Source: Eutrigla gurnardus (Eukaryota; Chordata; Actinopteri; Perciformes; Triglidae). From it: a stretch of 64,000 bases of DNA. Under the pieces are notes generated by a model. The model was not told the DNA's origin. It saw nothing but the letters and a program-made list of their open reading frames with translations, and searched no databases. This document shows, piece by piece, positions 36,838 through 49,999 of the stretch (positions are counted from its first letter, which is position 1; every line of letters starts with the position of its first letter). The position numbers and the translations under genes were made by a program. Where the stretch lies: assembly GCA_963514095.1 (NCBI GenBank), contig OY741279.1, positions 5,477,041-5,541,040 of the forward strand, written 5' to 3'.

Positions 36838-39800
36838 TTGCCTTCTCTTAGTTATTTGTTTGGAAAAATAAACTTCTAATTTGACATATTTTGATGTCTC
36901 TCATCTGTTTCATCGGAGAGGAAAGTTCAATGAAATGCATGGAAAAAGCACATGAAAGCTAAAAGGTAATCCAATTTCAATTTAATGTGGTATTTTTTAA
37001 ATTCCCCTGCAGACCTTTTTTTGGGTGGGGGGGGAGAAGCCATGATTAGAGACTATGAATACACGTCATTTCATTCCAGTATTTCATAAAATGAGACCCT
37101 ATTAATAAAAATGTGAGTCTCGGAGAGATTAGTCCGCGAGTGACGGCAGTGGCAGGTATTAATGAAAAATCAGTACTCAGCGTTTCAGCGGTTTTCCATC
37201 CAATCATCATATTTTTATTACAAAAAAAAAAAAGAAATTACCAATTGACCCCCATTTAGACTTCACAATGAAGGATGTCACAGCCAAAATGTCCCGTTCA
37301 GCTTATATCTCACATTCCATTCACAAGCCTGGAATCTTTTTTTTTTTTTGCTACTTGAGATGCTGCTCAAGCATTGAATGTCACACAGCTTATCATTCTC
37401 CTGATCACCGCGGGTATCAAAGGGATACCTCTCGGGATTATACAGCAGGAATTTGTAAAGTATAAGGAGCAGGACAAACAACACGAGCCACTAAAACAGG
37501 GGGAGGGGAGGATTCCTCAAAGAGTTTGTTCACACAGATCAGTACTGAGCAACTATAGTGACACCTTTGATTTATGTCCCACTCCGAGAGTAAGACTCAG
37601 CCTGCTATGCAGTACCGCTGACCTTTCTCTACAAACTACACCCATTGAATTCCTTTATAAGAATAATAATAAAAACAGACGGCTCATTTGATCAGAGGTA
37701 GAGGTTTTGAAGGTGAAGCAGCATGGATGGTGGGTGGAAGCACATTGTTGTTTTTAAATCTCTGAATCCATTTCTGTTTCACATGAAACTTTGTACACAT
37801 GTTCAAGTTCCCCTTATTGTGAAAGCTTTGGTTTCATCCAGTTCCTCCCATTCTTTGCTTTAGCAATTATAGTTCAAATACAGAGAAAAACACTCGGTCC
37901 TCGGTCGTACTTCGGATTTTAGCTCCAGCTCACCAACGTCCTCATTATCTGGCTCACTCATAATTATATGCTATGTACGTACGCCGCTGATTGAGGGAGA
38001 ATTAGCAGCTACTTGTTAACTTGATAATTATCGCAGATGTATCCGCTTTTCAAAAAACAGTTGGAAGCCTGTTCTGGCTTCGCCCCCGCAGTTTAGAGCT
38101 TTCTTCATGCAGAGGGTTAATCTCTTTGTTATCCTGCCTTGCATGTGTAGGTGCACCCATGCTCACATGAGGAGGATTCATTAGCGAGCCAATCAGCAAC
38201 CCCCCTGGACGTACGGGAGGAAGAAGAAGGAGTGCGAGACAGCATATTGACCCGAGTCAACTCTGCATAAAACACCACCGGGGGCCATGTGTCTAAATGC
38301 TAGCACGCACTCTTGAAAGGTGGCTAATCGCTATTTACATATAGCGTACGGCTGATAAGTGAATCGCTTTATCACATTCTCTGTCTGCGTTTCTACCTTA
38401 AGTAAATTCCCCCTTTCTTGTGAGTCGGTAACCGGTTTCTCCCGGTCCCCCTTCACTCAGAAACCAAACTCTCTGCAGCCTTTGCACCGTGACAAATAGC
38501 TTTTTTTTTTTTTGCAAATTACCTGAGTATACTCTGCCCATGATTGTCTGTTTACACTGTGTGTGCCCCCAAACTCCTCAGGCAGTTGTAATCGATGCAT
38601 GGATGTGTTTAACCTCACAGCAATTTGGACCAAAGAAATATATGTATTTTTTTTGTTGTTGTCCATGAAGAAGTAATATTGCTTTTGTTTGTTTTTCAAT
38701 TATAGATAATGGGCGTAGGGAAATTGAGTTTGGTCAGTGTGTGTTTGTGTGGAGGATACGCACACAAAAGCTTTAAAGCTATAAAATAATTACTGAAACT
38801 GAAGAGTACTATCATCTCAAAACACATTGGGAAGACTTTCTTTAATCCAAATGGAAGTCCATGACCCAGTTTAAAGGCAAAAAGGTAGCCTTTAAACAAA
38901 TCACCTTGAAGCACCTGCCCAAGGTCGCGCCCCAAGACTTGAGGTGGATGGAGATCTCTGAGACTGCTTTGCCACTATAGCGCCCCCTCCTGGCCGGTTC
39001 CTGGTTCAGAGTAGTGAGTGATGAGTCAGCATGGCCGTATAAAAAGAGGCAATAAAGAGGTGTTTGGAGAATGTATGAGTCATTGCAACTATAAGAGGTC
39101 TTTGAGCATGCAGCCATAACTGGTCACCCAAAATATGATGCAGTTTGCCTCTGCAGAATGTGACTTTAGCCGTGGACAGACACAGAGGTGCACGCTCACT
39201 CGTCGTCACACACACATGACCGTTCACATCATCCACCTGGCTTTATGCCTGTCTTTTTTATTAAGATATTCAATGTTTTGCTACTGTCCCGCAAAAATTC
39301 ATAGTTCTTTCACTTAGCACTTATTACATTGTTTTTTTTGTTTTTTTTGGTGGTGTATGTTTTATTAAACAAGGGTTTCAAGCTGTAGGACATAAAAACA
39401 TTTTTAATTTAATTAAAAACAGCGAATTTAACTGCAACAAAACCAAACATATATACAAATTACAAAATAACAATAATAATAAAAAATGTGTCAAAGTGTA
39501 AATACTATATTGCATGACTATGACGATTGCAATGGAAAATAATAAAAACAAAACATTTGAAAAGGATTATGGATGAATGAGACCCTCTACTGTCCAGAGA
39601 GAACCTTTTAATTGTGGAAACTTTATTTGTCTTTCAGAATGTCAATATAATAATGTTGTTAGCTGTCATTCTTGTTTTTTTAATACAGTGACAGAGAGCG
39701 AGGCTTCAACGATATCCTTTGAGAATAATGTCTAGAGTTGATAGAGCCCCATCTAGAACTGAGGGTGAACCTCTTTTAAAAGAAGGTAAACTGGTGATCA

Positions 39801-40446
39801 CATAGTTTCATAAAAAAAGGGAGGGAGTTCATACAATTCATGCCAACTGAGCAATAGAGGCAATTTTGTGAAAAGCCGTGTTTCTGCATTGTTCGACTCT
39901 ATTATCACGCTGTGACGGTGGAAACGAAGGTTACAGGGAGCAGAACGGAGGACAAAATAATCCCCAAATGCGTCTTAATTTGATTCGGGATTATGACCGT
40001 ATAATGGCGCTTCCTCTATTAACAGATTAATCTAAAGCCACTGGAGACGGGATCATCGTGATAGCCTCCATTATAGCATCGTAAAGCCCAATATTTTTCC
40101 TACGCCACGATAATGCAGCGTGGATTCAAACTTTGAGATGTCTTCGGGTACGTGAACTCGCTGTAATGAGTCTGCTTCAGTCTGCTTTTCTGTTTTGGGT
40201 TGCAAGTGTTTTATTCATGATGTCATGCCGACCGCATCGATTGCATATCTGTAAGTCTTTGGGCGCCACATACGTAATATAGATTAGCCCCGCTTCATGT
40301 TAATACACGTGATCGATTATTTCAGCACAAATTGTTCGGCTCGACTCGAGTGAATTCCAGCTTTTTATTTGTGTGGGTAAACATTCTCTCTGCTGTGGAG
40401 TTGCACTAACTTGAAGGCGCCGGGTGGGTGGCCTCCAGCGTTCATT
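36838..40446. other. Unassigned non-coding sequence
   Basis: About 3.6 kb with short A and T runs and no recognisable gene or repeat. Open frames are all short. Confidence 0.5.
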
Positions 40447-40464
40447 CTGAATTCATGAATTCAG
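40447..40464. repeat. 18-bp perfect palindrome
   Basis: CTGAATTCATGAATTCAG is its own reverse complement and holds two EcoRI-type GAATTC hexamers. Confidence 0.8.
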
Positions 40465-40895
40465 GCTAGAAACACACACACGCAGAGCTAAACACAAAAA
40501 AACAAACCAATGTTTGCATTCCATGCATACTGTGGGCACACAGGAGAAAAGAAGCGTCTAACACCACGACACACGGACGCAGATCCAAACTCCCGGATTC
40601 TCTTTTGACATTTACAGCCATGTTTTTCTTCATATGTTGCTGCCTTTTGTTCATCAACAGAACTCTCCTACAGATCGCTCTCCCACTGTCAGCTCGATCG
40701 ATATCGCGGATGTCAACATACAGTAAGAACCGTAGAAATGTGTGTAGGTGTGGAGGAGAAACGGACCTTCCCTTCACGGCCATTACGGACAAAAGAAACA
40801 CTCATAGTGACATTTCAGTGTGGCCTCCATCATCTCTTCTTCTGAAGTTGAAATCTATTTCTGAAGCATGTTGGACATTTCTTTGTGTTTTCACT

Positions 40896-40897
<2 letters not shown>
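40465..40897. other. Unassigned sequence before the twin (TG)n arrays
   Basis: Two overlapping open frames of 111 and 132 codons lie on opposite strands (40466-40801 minus, 40605-41003 plus). The plus-strand one ends inside the (TG)n array. Neither resembles a known protein. Confidence 0.5.

Positions 40898-40978
<81 letters not shown>
40898..40978. repeat. (TG)n microsatellite, about 81 bp
   Basis: Uninterrupted TG steps; first of two long arrays only 128 bp apart. Confidence 0.97.
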
Positions 40979-40981
<3 letters not shown>

Positions 40982-41103
40982 CATCATCCTGTGGACTAAT
41001 TGATTTCTCTCTCTGTGCACACGATGCATGCTCGGATAGTGTAGAGCTACGAGAGGAAAAAACAGCAGCATCCACTTTCAGGCTGACCCGTTCCTGCTGG
41101 ATC

Positions 41104-41211
<108 letters not shown>

Positions 41212-41272
41212 ATCAGATCAGAAAGACACCCTGCAGAGTAGATGAAATATACTGAGGTGTAGCCCTCGGGCG

Positions 41273-41640
41273 TTTTACAGAATGTCATGTTGTTTCACAA
41301 ATTTTCAGAGAAACAAAACATTTTCAGAGAACGCGACATTTCAGATAATCCGCTGACATTTCAGAAAACACAACAGCAAACGAGAGAACGAGACTCAGAA
41401 GCATAAAAAGGTTTATTGGACGATGAGTCGTCCTCGCTGATTGGATGGGACTAACAGAAGGACTTCTGTTTTCTGAAATGTCATTGTGTTTTCTGAAATA
41501 AGGTTTCGTTTTCTGAAATGTTGTGGGGGTTTTTTTGTCAGAAATGTCGAGTGTTCTGAATGACGTGTTTACCCGAAATGTTGTTGTGTTTTTTCGGGAA
41601 ATGTTGCTTTGTTTTCTGAGATATGACATATTGACATATT
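41273..41640. mobile_element. Fold-back element built from a TTTCTGAAATGT motif
   Basis: The left arm (about 41273-41376) carries repeated TTTCAGA / ACATTTCAGA words. The right arm (about 41464-41640) carries the reverse complement many times, as TTTTCTGAAATGT and near variants, often preceded by GTTGTG or CATTGTG. The middle (41377-41463) is unrelated sequence with GACGATGAGTCGTC. Arms made of short tandem words in inverted orientation are typical of fold-back type DNA elements. No coding capacity. Confidence 0.68.
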
Positions 41641-42009
41641 GTCATGGAAATGCAGGTCCACATTGTGACAATAGAGTGAAGCACAGCATTCTGTTCTGTT
41701 CTTTCAGGAAGTCTTTGTCACTGTTGTGAAGTCTGATTGCAGGTTTTGTGTCGGCGGATTGATAACATGCTGCAGAAATACCTTTTGTGGATTTCTTTCT
41801 GCAAGAGAAAAAAACATAATTTTAGACATTATAGAGGTTTACCGGAAGATCTTTTCAAAATCTTCACATTTTCTCCTGCATGTGTCAAATAGTTGTTCAG
41901 AAATACTGTATGACTGTGAACAAGTGTTTTTTTTCTGATAAAGAAGCTTGTGGGTTGACCTCTTTGTTACTGCGTTTTTGTGGTGTTGAAAAGCCCTTTT
42001 TCATTTTTA
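41641..42009. other. Unassigned sequence
   Basis: Nothing recognisable. Confidence 0.55.
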
Positions 42010-42355
42010 TGTTGATTAATTCAATTTAATTTTATTTATATTGTCATATCACAACAGAAGTCATCTCAGGACACTTAACACATTGAGCAGGACTAGAATA
42101 CGCTCAAGATTTCCAGAGTCAATACAATTTCAAAGTCCCAACATCACCCAGGGGCAGAGTAACAGCGACAGTGGCCAGAAAAAACTGCCTTAATAGGCTT
42201 TCAGGCAGAAATCTGGTGCAGCCCAGGCCCTTGGGTTCCAACTGCATTTGGTGTTGGTAGTAGTATAGTAGTAGTAGCATTAACAGTAGTGGTGGTATTA
42301 ACAGAAGAGGTAGTATCAACAGTAGTAGTCCATGGCAGCAGGTACAGCCAGCCAC
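42010..42355 (+). repeat. Dispersed fish repeat with short AGT-rich segment, copy 1
   Basis: Begins TTTAATTTTATTTATATTGTC and CACAACAGAAGTCATCTCAG, runs through ACATTGAGCAGGACTAG and GCGACAGTGGCCAGAAAAAA, then TGCATTTGGTGTTGGTAGTA, an AGT-rich segment and TAGTCCATGGCAGCAGGTAC. I know this type as a common fish interspersed repeat. It shares order and words with the copy at 49263-50060, whose AGT segment is far longer. Confidence 0.65.
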
Positions 42356-44739
42356 AACATCACAGTTTGCATACACATATGGAAGAGCATGACTGGCTTT
42401 AGGTGCTTTGTCTTGTGTTCCTCGGGGTTTGAATTCCGATCTGCTTCCTTCAGACCATCATGCACTGCGGTTGCCTGATGCCAGTTCTGACCAGAAAAAA
42501 AAAAACCTGCAACACGGATGCAAGAGGTTTTTTTTGTTATCATTATTTAAGCTTGGAGCTTTAAACCGTTGTCTGTGTCCGACTCTGTCGACAGATATCA
42601 CACGTCCACCTCGGCTGCCCTGTACAGCGGAGCACCTTCAGCAGGGATTCCTCGGAGGAGCGATGGCGGCGACCGAAAGCCTTCGGGGCTTGGAACAGCA
42701 TTACAGTTACAGTGCTGCCATGTACTCAATCTGGCTTCTCCCCGAACAACAGCTCCCGTCCTGGGGGCCAGTCATTTTCCGAGCCGGGGTTGTGTCGATA
42801 TTGACCTCCCACAGGTACATGACTCTCCTTTCATCATTCCCTCCTTCCACCCTGCAGGAGTAACAAGGGGGAAAAAAGGCACACTTCCTTCATATCCTCT
42901 CGGCTGTCAGTCACAACGTATAGTGTGTGTGTGTGTTTGAGTGACACACATACATTACCATAAAAGTAATACTTCTTTCAAGGTTGCAAAAGTAAAGCAC
43001 AAATATGGAAATGGTGAACATATTCTTCACACGATGTGTGCATTAAGCGTGTGTATATCGTTATATCATGACTTTTTTGTGCATCTTAAAGGGCCGGTTC
43101 TGAAAACAGCTCGTTATTCCCCGGTGGATGTTTAATTCATAAAGGGACAATCAAATTATCTGAGCTCCTTTTCTCAGAATCTCGCAGCGAGAGTGTCACA
43201 AAGACGAATAAAGCGAGGAATGCAAAATGTCATACGCATACATTACGGGAGATGTGCCACATTCCTCGTCTGTGTTTTTAAAGGTTGGAACTCCACACTT
43301 TGTCTTGATCTAAATCTTGTCATTTGATTTTAACAGCGCTTTAAATATTTGCTGTTCCAGCGAAACAATTGAGAGCGCCGTGTTTTAGGAGGACTATCCC
43401 TTTAAGAAAAGCAATTTTGAAGATCTGAACCTACTGTTCCTGCAAAAAAATGATTATCTTCCCACTAAATTGAATAATGCGAGGAGCCAACGCAAAATTG
43501 CACACTATGCATATTTTGTGCACACCACTGTAGATCCGTTGACCTGATCTGCAAACAAACTATTGATAATGTATTGCTTAACACAGACGCTGTATATTCG
43601 CTTCTTGTTGTTTGATATGCTCCGTACGTCCCTCTCTCTACTGCATAACACCATGATTAATACGCCATTTTAAAGCCATCAAACAAATCACAGGCGACAG
43701 CTCATCCTTATTTTATATCTAATCTGCTATTCCAACTCTCACAGACATCTAATTATCAAATAGACTCTTCAATCATTTATTTTTTTTAAATGCAGCCCTC
43801 CGGTGCCACTTTTCTGAATTATAGAAAGTAAAAACTAAAAGGCTAACCTTGGTGTAACATCCCTCTCAGTGACCTCTTGCTCTCATACGTAATCACTCAC
43901 AGACGGCTTCTAATGATCCCGCCATGCTGCTCATGAAAAAAATAAACACAAAGATAGTGAATGCCCAAATGCTGTGCCCTTGAAATGAGGTTCAAACGGA
44001 GCAGATGAGCAGAATGGCTCTCTAGTGATTCACCGAAGGGGACCAGAGCACCAAAACCACGCTTTAGAGGAAGATATGGTGTTTCAGAAGAAAGAAGGCC
44101 GCTTCCCTTTGGTGCCCAAAAGAGAAGTTCCCAGAGAAGCCTCATTAAGAAGTGGCATTTCTACTTTTCACTTCGTAAACCACGATGTCAGACGGCGAGA
44201 CAATTTAATATGCACGAAAGAGACAGTTCCACAAAAGAATAAAGAGTACATTTGCATGAAGAAAAAAAAAATGTCCCACCAAGTGCTGACACATAAAGGA
44301 GAAAACCAGAAAAAATAATGACTTGGCAAACACTGCAAAGATTGTAATATGATGTACAATGCTCTTCCAGATAATAAGTTTAATTTTCAACGTAAAAAAG
44401 GACATTTGCCCAAAATAAAACACCACTCAGAGCTGTGTTTAAGCTTTGGCACAATTAGGTGGAAAATTAGAATTTAGTGAAAAGACATATGGTCCCATGG
44501 CTTATCGGATTTGTGACCCCCCCACTGTGCATTTGATCTTCTCTAATTTCAGAAAACCCATCAAGTTATTTAGTCATAGCTATGCTTGTGGGCGCTACAG
44601 AGACTATTGTACCGTTTGAGTTCCCCTCTTTTAAGGCTAATTTGCATGAATTATTTAAATGTTTAAAGTTTACTTTCTCCCACCTGATCCCCAACATTAC
44701 TTTCATCATCTTGAGACAAAAATGAGATGCCAAAATCAT
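42356..44739. other. Unassigned sequence
   Basis: The 42408-42940 interval is open in two frames (151 and 123 codons) and more GC-rich, but neither frame is recognisable and no splice sites frame it well. The rest is AT-rich without features. Confidence 0.45.
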
Positions 44740-44890
44740 GTCTCTTTAAGGAACATTTTTACATATTTGGGAAATATGCTTCTTCTGTTTTCTGCTGAAC
44801 GAGTTATGTTTGTACACGTCTTATTAAGTTTTAAGTTGTCTCCTGGTTAGCTTAGCTTAGCACAAAGCTTGGAAACAGTAGAGAAACATG
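44740..44890. repeat. Dispersed fish repeat fragment (GCTTAGCTTAGCA type)
   Basis: CATATTTGGGAAATATGCTT and, further on, TCTCCTGGTTAGCTTAGCTT, AGCACAAAGCTTGGAAACAG are words of an abundant teleost interspersed repeat that I recognise. Decayed; boundaries approximate. Confidence 0.55.
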
Positions 44891-46689
44891 TTTAATATGC
44901 AGAAAGATGGAAATGTCATGTTGTGGTATTACAGGGGATTATGTGCCATAGGGTCTTCTCATCTTTTTCAGGTCAAGTCATATCTCAGAACGTCAATATC
45001 ACCTTTAGGCAAACTGGGCGAAAAAGTAGCCAAAAGTCAAATTATCTGTGCAGGATTAAAAATAAAACTCAAGATCACTTTGACGAGGCAGATCCTGGAG
45101 GACAGCTGCCCTGATTTCATGAAGCACACTAGCCTCTAATAGCTTCTCCAGGCCCTTCTTGTAACCTTCTGTCAGCTCATGACAGAAGTGTGAGATCTCA
45201 TCTGGCCTCTAAAGCTGCCTTAGGGAGGTGGGTCTGCCCAAAATTATAATCCAAATAGAGGGGGGGCGCCAACTAATATGAATCTGGGTTGTATTTCCTG
45301 GAGAAAGCCCAACTCTCTCTCGATTCAGCCTCTCGTATATTACTTTTTATAAACCAATTCCACCTCTTTGCCCCCCCGTGTGGACCCACAGGAAGATTCA
45401 GCATGGTGCCATTGTTCCCTGTATAGTATTACAGTGTCGGGGGAAGTCAAATCTTCCAGTTCTGTTCTTCCTGTTATCCTCATTTTCCCTCTGCCTCAGT
45501 ACTTTCACCTCGTCCCTGAAAAGCTTTTTCTCTTCTTTTTTTTTAGGCGCAAAAAAAGCACAGCAGAGCACCGAGTGGGCGATAATACAAGTCTGCATCC
45601 TCTCTCATCCACTTCTTTTCTCTCTGACCTCACCTCTCACAAACACCTGGCTTTGACCTCACCTGTGAAAAAGCTCCCCCTCCCCTCCTTTCCTGCTACG
45701 CACCTCCACAGCCACAGCATGTCAGCCGCTCCGATTCCAGCTCCCAAATAAACGACTGTGAGGAGATAAAGAGGAAGGGAGCGATTGTGCTGTTGGAGAG
45801 GATGGGGGGAGGAGGGGGAGATAAGCGGGGGGAACATCGAGTGTGTGTGTGGGTGTGTTTTTGTGAGTGTGTGCATAAGGAGAAGAGGAAGCTCCCGAGG
45901 GCGACCGCGACGTGTCACCTTATCAGCCGCCAACACTCCCCACTGAAGCCCCTCCCCCCTCCAGAGCTGCTTCCTGATCTGCAGCCCCCCCGGGGCCAAA
46001 GTGTACTCATGTGTGGAATCATATCGATATGAAATTGATGCATCGTCCTTTAAGGAACTACAAGAAGCTGCACTGCATGGGTCAGCGAGCTTTATGTCGA
46101 AATCTGGCCTTTTTTTTTTTTGTTCCTTTAAGACTCGGACGAGTTTTTGTAAGGAGGACTTAATGTGATTAATGGATATCTTGCGCTCCATCTATTCCTC
46201 AGAGACTCTTTCTTTCCCTCTTCCCAGCTGCCCAAAGTTCCTCTGTCGCCGTAACAGTTTGGTAATTAGAACCAACAGCTGCCGTTTCTGACTCAACCAG
46301 TCGGCTCGTCACAGCCGTGCACATCCTCCATCACTTCCTCTCAGCCATTCACTCTGCAGTCTGCTGCCGGCGCTGCCCTTTCTCCCTCCCTCTTCCCGTG
46401 ACAAATTGGGATCGGAAAGATGAATGCTCAGTGGTTTGTGTCTCCGCCCATCACCTTACATAAGTAGGCCTCCTCTTCCTCGCCGCAGTCGAGTGAGTAT
46501 TTAGCGTACACGTGAGGCTGAGATGGAAAAGGGGAAACACGACGAGTGTGTGTACCTTTTAAATGCAAGAGTTTATTACCTGTTGCTTGTGTTTGGAGCG
46601 AAAAGCAAAAAAATAAGTCATAAGAAATAATGTCCTAGAAGGCCTCCATCAAAATATACACACCTGTATGCAAATGTCAATCTGAAATT
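44891..46689. other. Unassigned sequence with a G-rich stretch
   Basis: At about 45801-45836 there are G blocks (GGGGGGAGGAGGGGG, then GCGGGGGG) with quadruplex potential. A 184-codon minus-strand open frame (45637-46191) and a 127-codon plus-strand one (45368-45751) overlap and resemble nothing known. Confidence 0.45.
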
Positions 46690-46812
46690 TATAATCTTCA
46701 AAACCAAATTTGCAACTTTTTTTTTGTTTTGCTATTTTTCTTTGAGTATTTTTCTCTCTTGTTTTTGTCTGGTTTTTTTTACTTACAATGCCCCTAATTT
46801 GTCATCGTAACT
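46690..46812 (+). mobile_element. Right-arm fragment of the TIR-type MITE family
   Basis: AAATTTGCAACTTTTTTTTT, then GAGTATTTTTCTCTCTTG, a T-rich arm, TTACAATGCCCCTAATTTGTC and ATCGTA match the right arm of the family (compare 100-193), more diverged. No left end is found. Confidence 0.55.
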
Positions 46813-46894
46813 TCATGCTAACAATTCCGCAATGATTTTTACAGATGCAAAAAAAAAAGGTGTCGGAAATCTCAATTTACTGCTCACTCTCAAG

Positions 46895-47115
46895 TAAACG
46901 AATCAGAATCCGCTTTATTTGTTGCTTTTCGTTGTTTTCACAAAGAAAAGGAAATCCTCCAAAAATCAAGGACAAGAAAACTGAACAAGAGTAAAAACAA
47001 ACATTTAGCTATTATGTACACACCACTATGTGAAATAAGATACATATAGATAAAAGATCTGAATAAAATAGGCCAATGGTGAACAAATGGATGCATCATC
47101 TGGGAACCATGAAAC
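46895..47115 (-). mobile_element. Probable LINE 3'-end fragment, minus strand
   Basis: Read on the minus strand it ends with AATAAAGCGGATTCTGATTC, a terminal motif shared by many fish non-LTR retrotransposons. The preceding sequence is AT-rich and without a reading frame, as expected for a 5'-truncated copy. The extent upstream is a guess. Confidence 0.4.
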
Positions 47116-48996
47116 TTGAGTTGTAGTTTGACCTCACTCAATCAACTGGATTCGTACCAGACCAAATCCATTATTATCAACTTTTGGAAAATATAGAACT
47201 ACAAACATGGTGGACTTTTGTCAGAAGTGTTTCTCAAGTATTTCTTAACCTTCAGAAATACAGATATTTGCCGACCCATGTCCATTTATGCTCTTATTAG
47301 CATTCGTATCTCAAAATGCTGATTCAACCCTATCACCAGACAAAAATATAAATATTGAAAAATTTGAATAAAACATCATTGACAACTTTTTTTTTCTACA
47401 ATGTATCCACATGGAAATGATGCTAGTGAAAGATCATGGTTATGGCAAACACATTATGGTTGGGGTTAGTAGATTAATTTGAAACCTGTGATTGGACCTG
47501 AACTCCAGATTCCTGTATGAGACAACATTTTATATTGAATCAACATATCTATACTCTTTGTATGATGCATTAGTGATTTAAAATGAGACTCATAATTAAC
47601 GATATTACTCTTGTACGGTGGCAGGTGACCTTTCAGCTCCTTAGTCTCCAACAAGAAAGGAGACATATTTATAAATTGCTATATTTCATAATAGCATCTC
47701 TATAAGCAACAAAGTTTCTTTAAAAACATTATTTTTTAAACTGGCAGTCCGTCCATCCATCCAAGGTCTTCCTGCCGTTCCTCCCAACATCTCTCCAGTT
47801 TGTTAGCAACGTTCCCCAGGTGTGTTCTCTGCAGAGGGGCAGTGTAGCGGTGACCTTTAAGTGACTTTTTTTTCTATCTGCAAATCAACTTGTCTTGTTC
47901 GTCCCTGTGGACATCGCAGCTCTCTGCCGCGGCGTAACCATTCCATTGTTATTTCTCTTTGCTCAAACACAGCAGGAATAATAAGCAGCATTTATGTTCT
48001 TATTGGTAAATAGTGTAAAATGACACTGCATTGTGTCGGGTTATAATAAAGTTCTGCTGCTTCTGTTATCTCCTTTCAAATGAATAATTACGTTGATTAC
48101 ATTGGCTCCTCTTTGTGTTCCGGGAAAAGGCGGGAAAAAAAGCCTTTCATAATCTGTCATTAAAGCTAACGACAAATAAGGAGATGATAACGAGAATTCA
48201 AATTGTGTTTTTACACACAAAGCAAAATAGTGTTTTCTGGTAATGTCGACTCAAAGTTAACAAATTAAAAAACATTTATTTCTTTTTTCAACCTTTGAAA
48301 ACTACCGCTGGGTGAACGGGCTGTGTGTTAATTTGTATGTGCGCCTACAAGTCATTCTCCCATCGGTTTGTTTCTTCATTAGACGGAGAAAGGCCAATTA
48401 TCTCCGAGCGTCTCGCTGAGGAGCGACCCCGAGAGAGCTAACTATTATCCGACCTCCAAGATAAGAATTTGATCCATTTACTCTGAAGTATTTGGCAGCC
48501 GGGTACATCCACCTGAATGTCTCCCTCTCATCATTTCTTTTTTTTTTTTTTTGGACTGTCTTCCTCTTGACTGTCAAACAGAGATGTGAATCAGAGAGAG
48601 GAGAAAGATGAGCTTTTAAGAGCTGAAAGTGTTTTCGTTTCCAACCTTGGACACATCATGCTTACTCACACTTGTCTCTGCTTTGGTGGACTTGAAGCCG
48701 CTCACTATCCTCCCAACAGAGGCTCGAGTGGCATGAAATAGAGATTAAGTACAAACTGGAATCAAGGTCGCTCTGTTTTTCCTGGTTGACATTGAGTTTA
48801 AGTCCAGCAAAGCCTGTTTTACTGCGGATGCTGAACGGATGGTCAACGTGTATTTCCTCACATGTGACAGCCGCCGCGCTATTCATTAGCAAACTCCAAT
48901 TACGTTAACTGAGTGCGTATTTAGGGGAAGCTGCAAATAAACCTTGTGCTCTGATTGATTTTAGCACAAAAGAAACAATCAGCGAGCCATTGATGC

Positions 48997-48997
<1 letters not shown>
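47116..48997. other. Unassigned AT-rich sequence
   Basis: T runs near 47388 and 48538-48552. No gene or clear repeat. Confidence 0.5.

Positions 48998-49032
<35 letters not shown>
48998..49032. repeat. (TG)n microsatellite, about 35 bp
   Basis: About 17 uninterrupted TG steps. Confidence 0.95.
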
Positions 49033-49037
<5 letters not shown>

Positions 49038-49262
49038 AGAAAATGGAATGGAATTAATGTATGCAATAATTGAGGGTCAATGCCGGACCCTTAACGAGGT
49101 TCTTGGTGCTGGGTGCAAGGTGACCTCTTGTGAATGGGGCATTGGACCAACGTGTTTTATTTTCCCGGATGAAGCCGAGCAGAGGTCGGGCGCTATATCT
49201 GTGGGAAAACAAGACATAAAAGATGTGTTGTGGGAGGAGCTTCATATTCTAGTGAGAGAAAT

Positions 49263-49776
49263 GTCGTATCAACAACAGTTCAGGACAAGCAGGACGAGAA
49301 CACGCTCGTGATTTTAGTCAATGAATTTCAGAGTCCGAGCATCACGAGAAAAACAGACTTTTAGGAAGAACTCTCTAGAAAACCAGGCTCTTAGCTTCCA
49401 TCTGCATTAGGTGTTGGTAGTAGTAGGAGTACCTGTAGTAGTAGTATATTAATAGCAGTAGTGGTAATGTTAACAGTAGAAGTAGTATATTCATAGCAGT
49501 AATAGTAATATTAACAGCTGTAGTAGTAATATTGACAATAGTAGTAGTAGTAATATTAACAGTAGGCCTAGTAGTAGTCATATTAACAGTAGTAGTAGTA
49601 GTAGTACTAGTAATAGTAGTAATATTGACAGTAGTAGTAATATTGACAGTAGTGGTAGTAATAATATTGACAGTAGTAGTAATATTAACAGTAGTATTAG
49701 TAGTAATATTGACAATAGTAGTAGTAATATTAACAGTAGAAGTAGTCATATTAACAGTAGTAGTAGTCATATTAAC

Positions 49777-49807
<31 letters not shown>

Positions 49808-49968
49808 ATATTAACAGTAGTATTAGTAGTAATATTGACAGTAGTAGTAGTAATAATATTGACAGTAGTAGTAATATTAACAGTAGTATTAGTAGTAATA
49901 CTGACAATAGTAGTAGTAATATTAACAGTAGAAGTAGTCATATTAACAGTAATAGTAGTCATATTAAC

Positions 49969-49999
<31 letters not shown>

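Noticed and set aside
42408..42940. Two overlapping plus-strand frames of 151 and 123 codons as a possible exon
   Set aside because: Neither resembles a known protein and no acceptor/donor pair frames them convincingly.
45637..46191. Minus-strand open frame of 184 codons
   Set aside because: Low-complexity His-Thr-Pro segments, no known similarity, and a plus-strand frame of comparable length overlaps its lower end.
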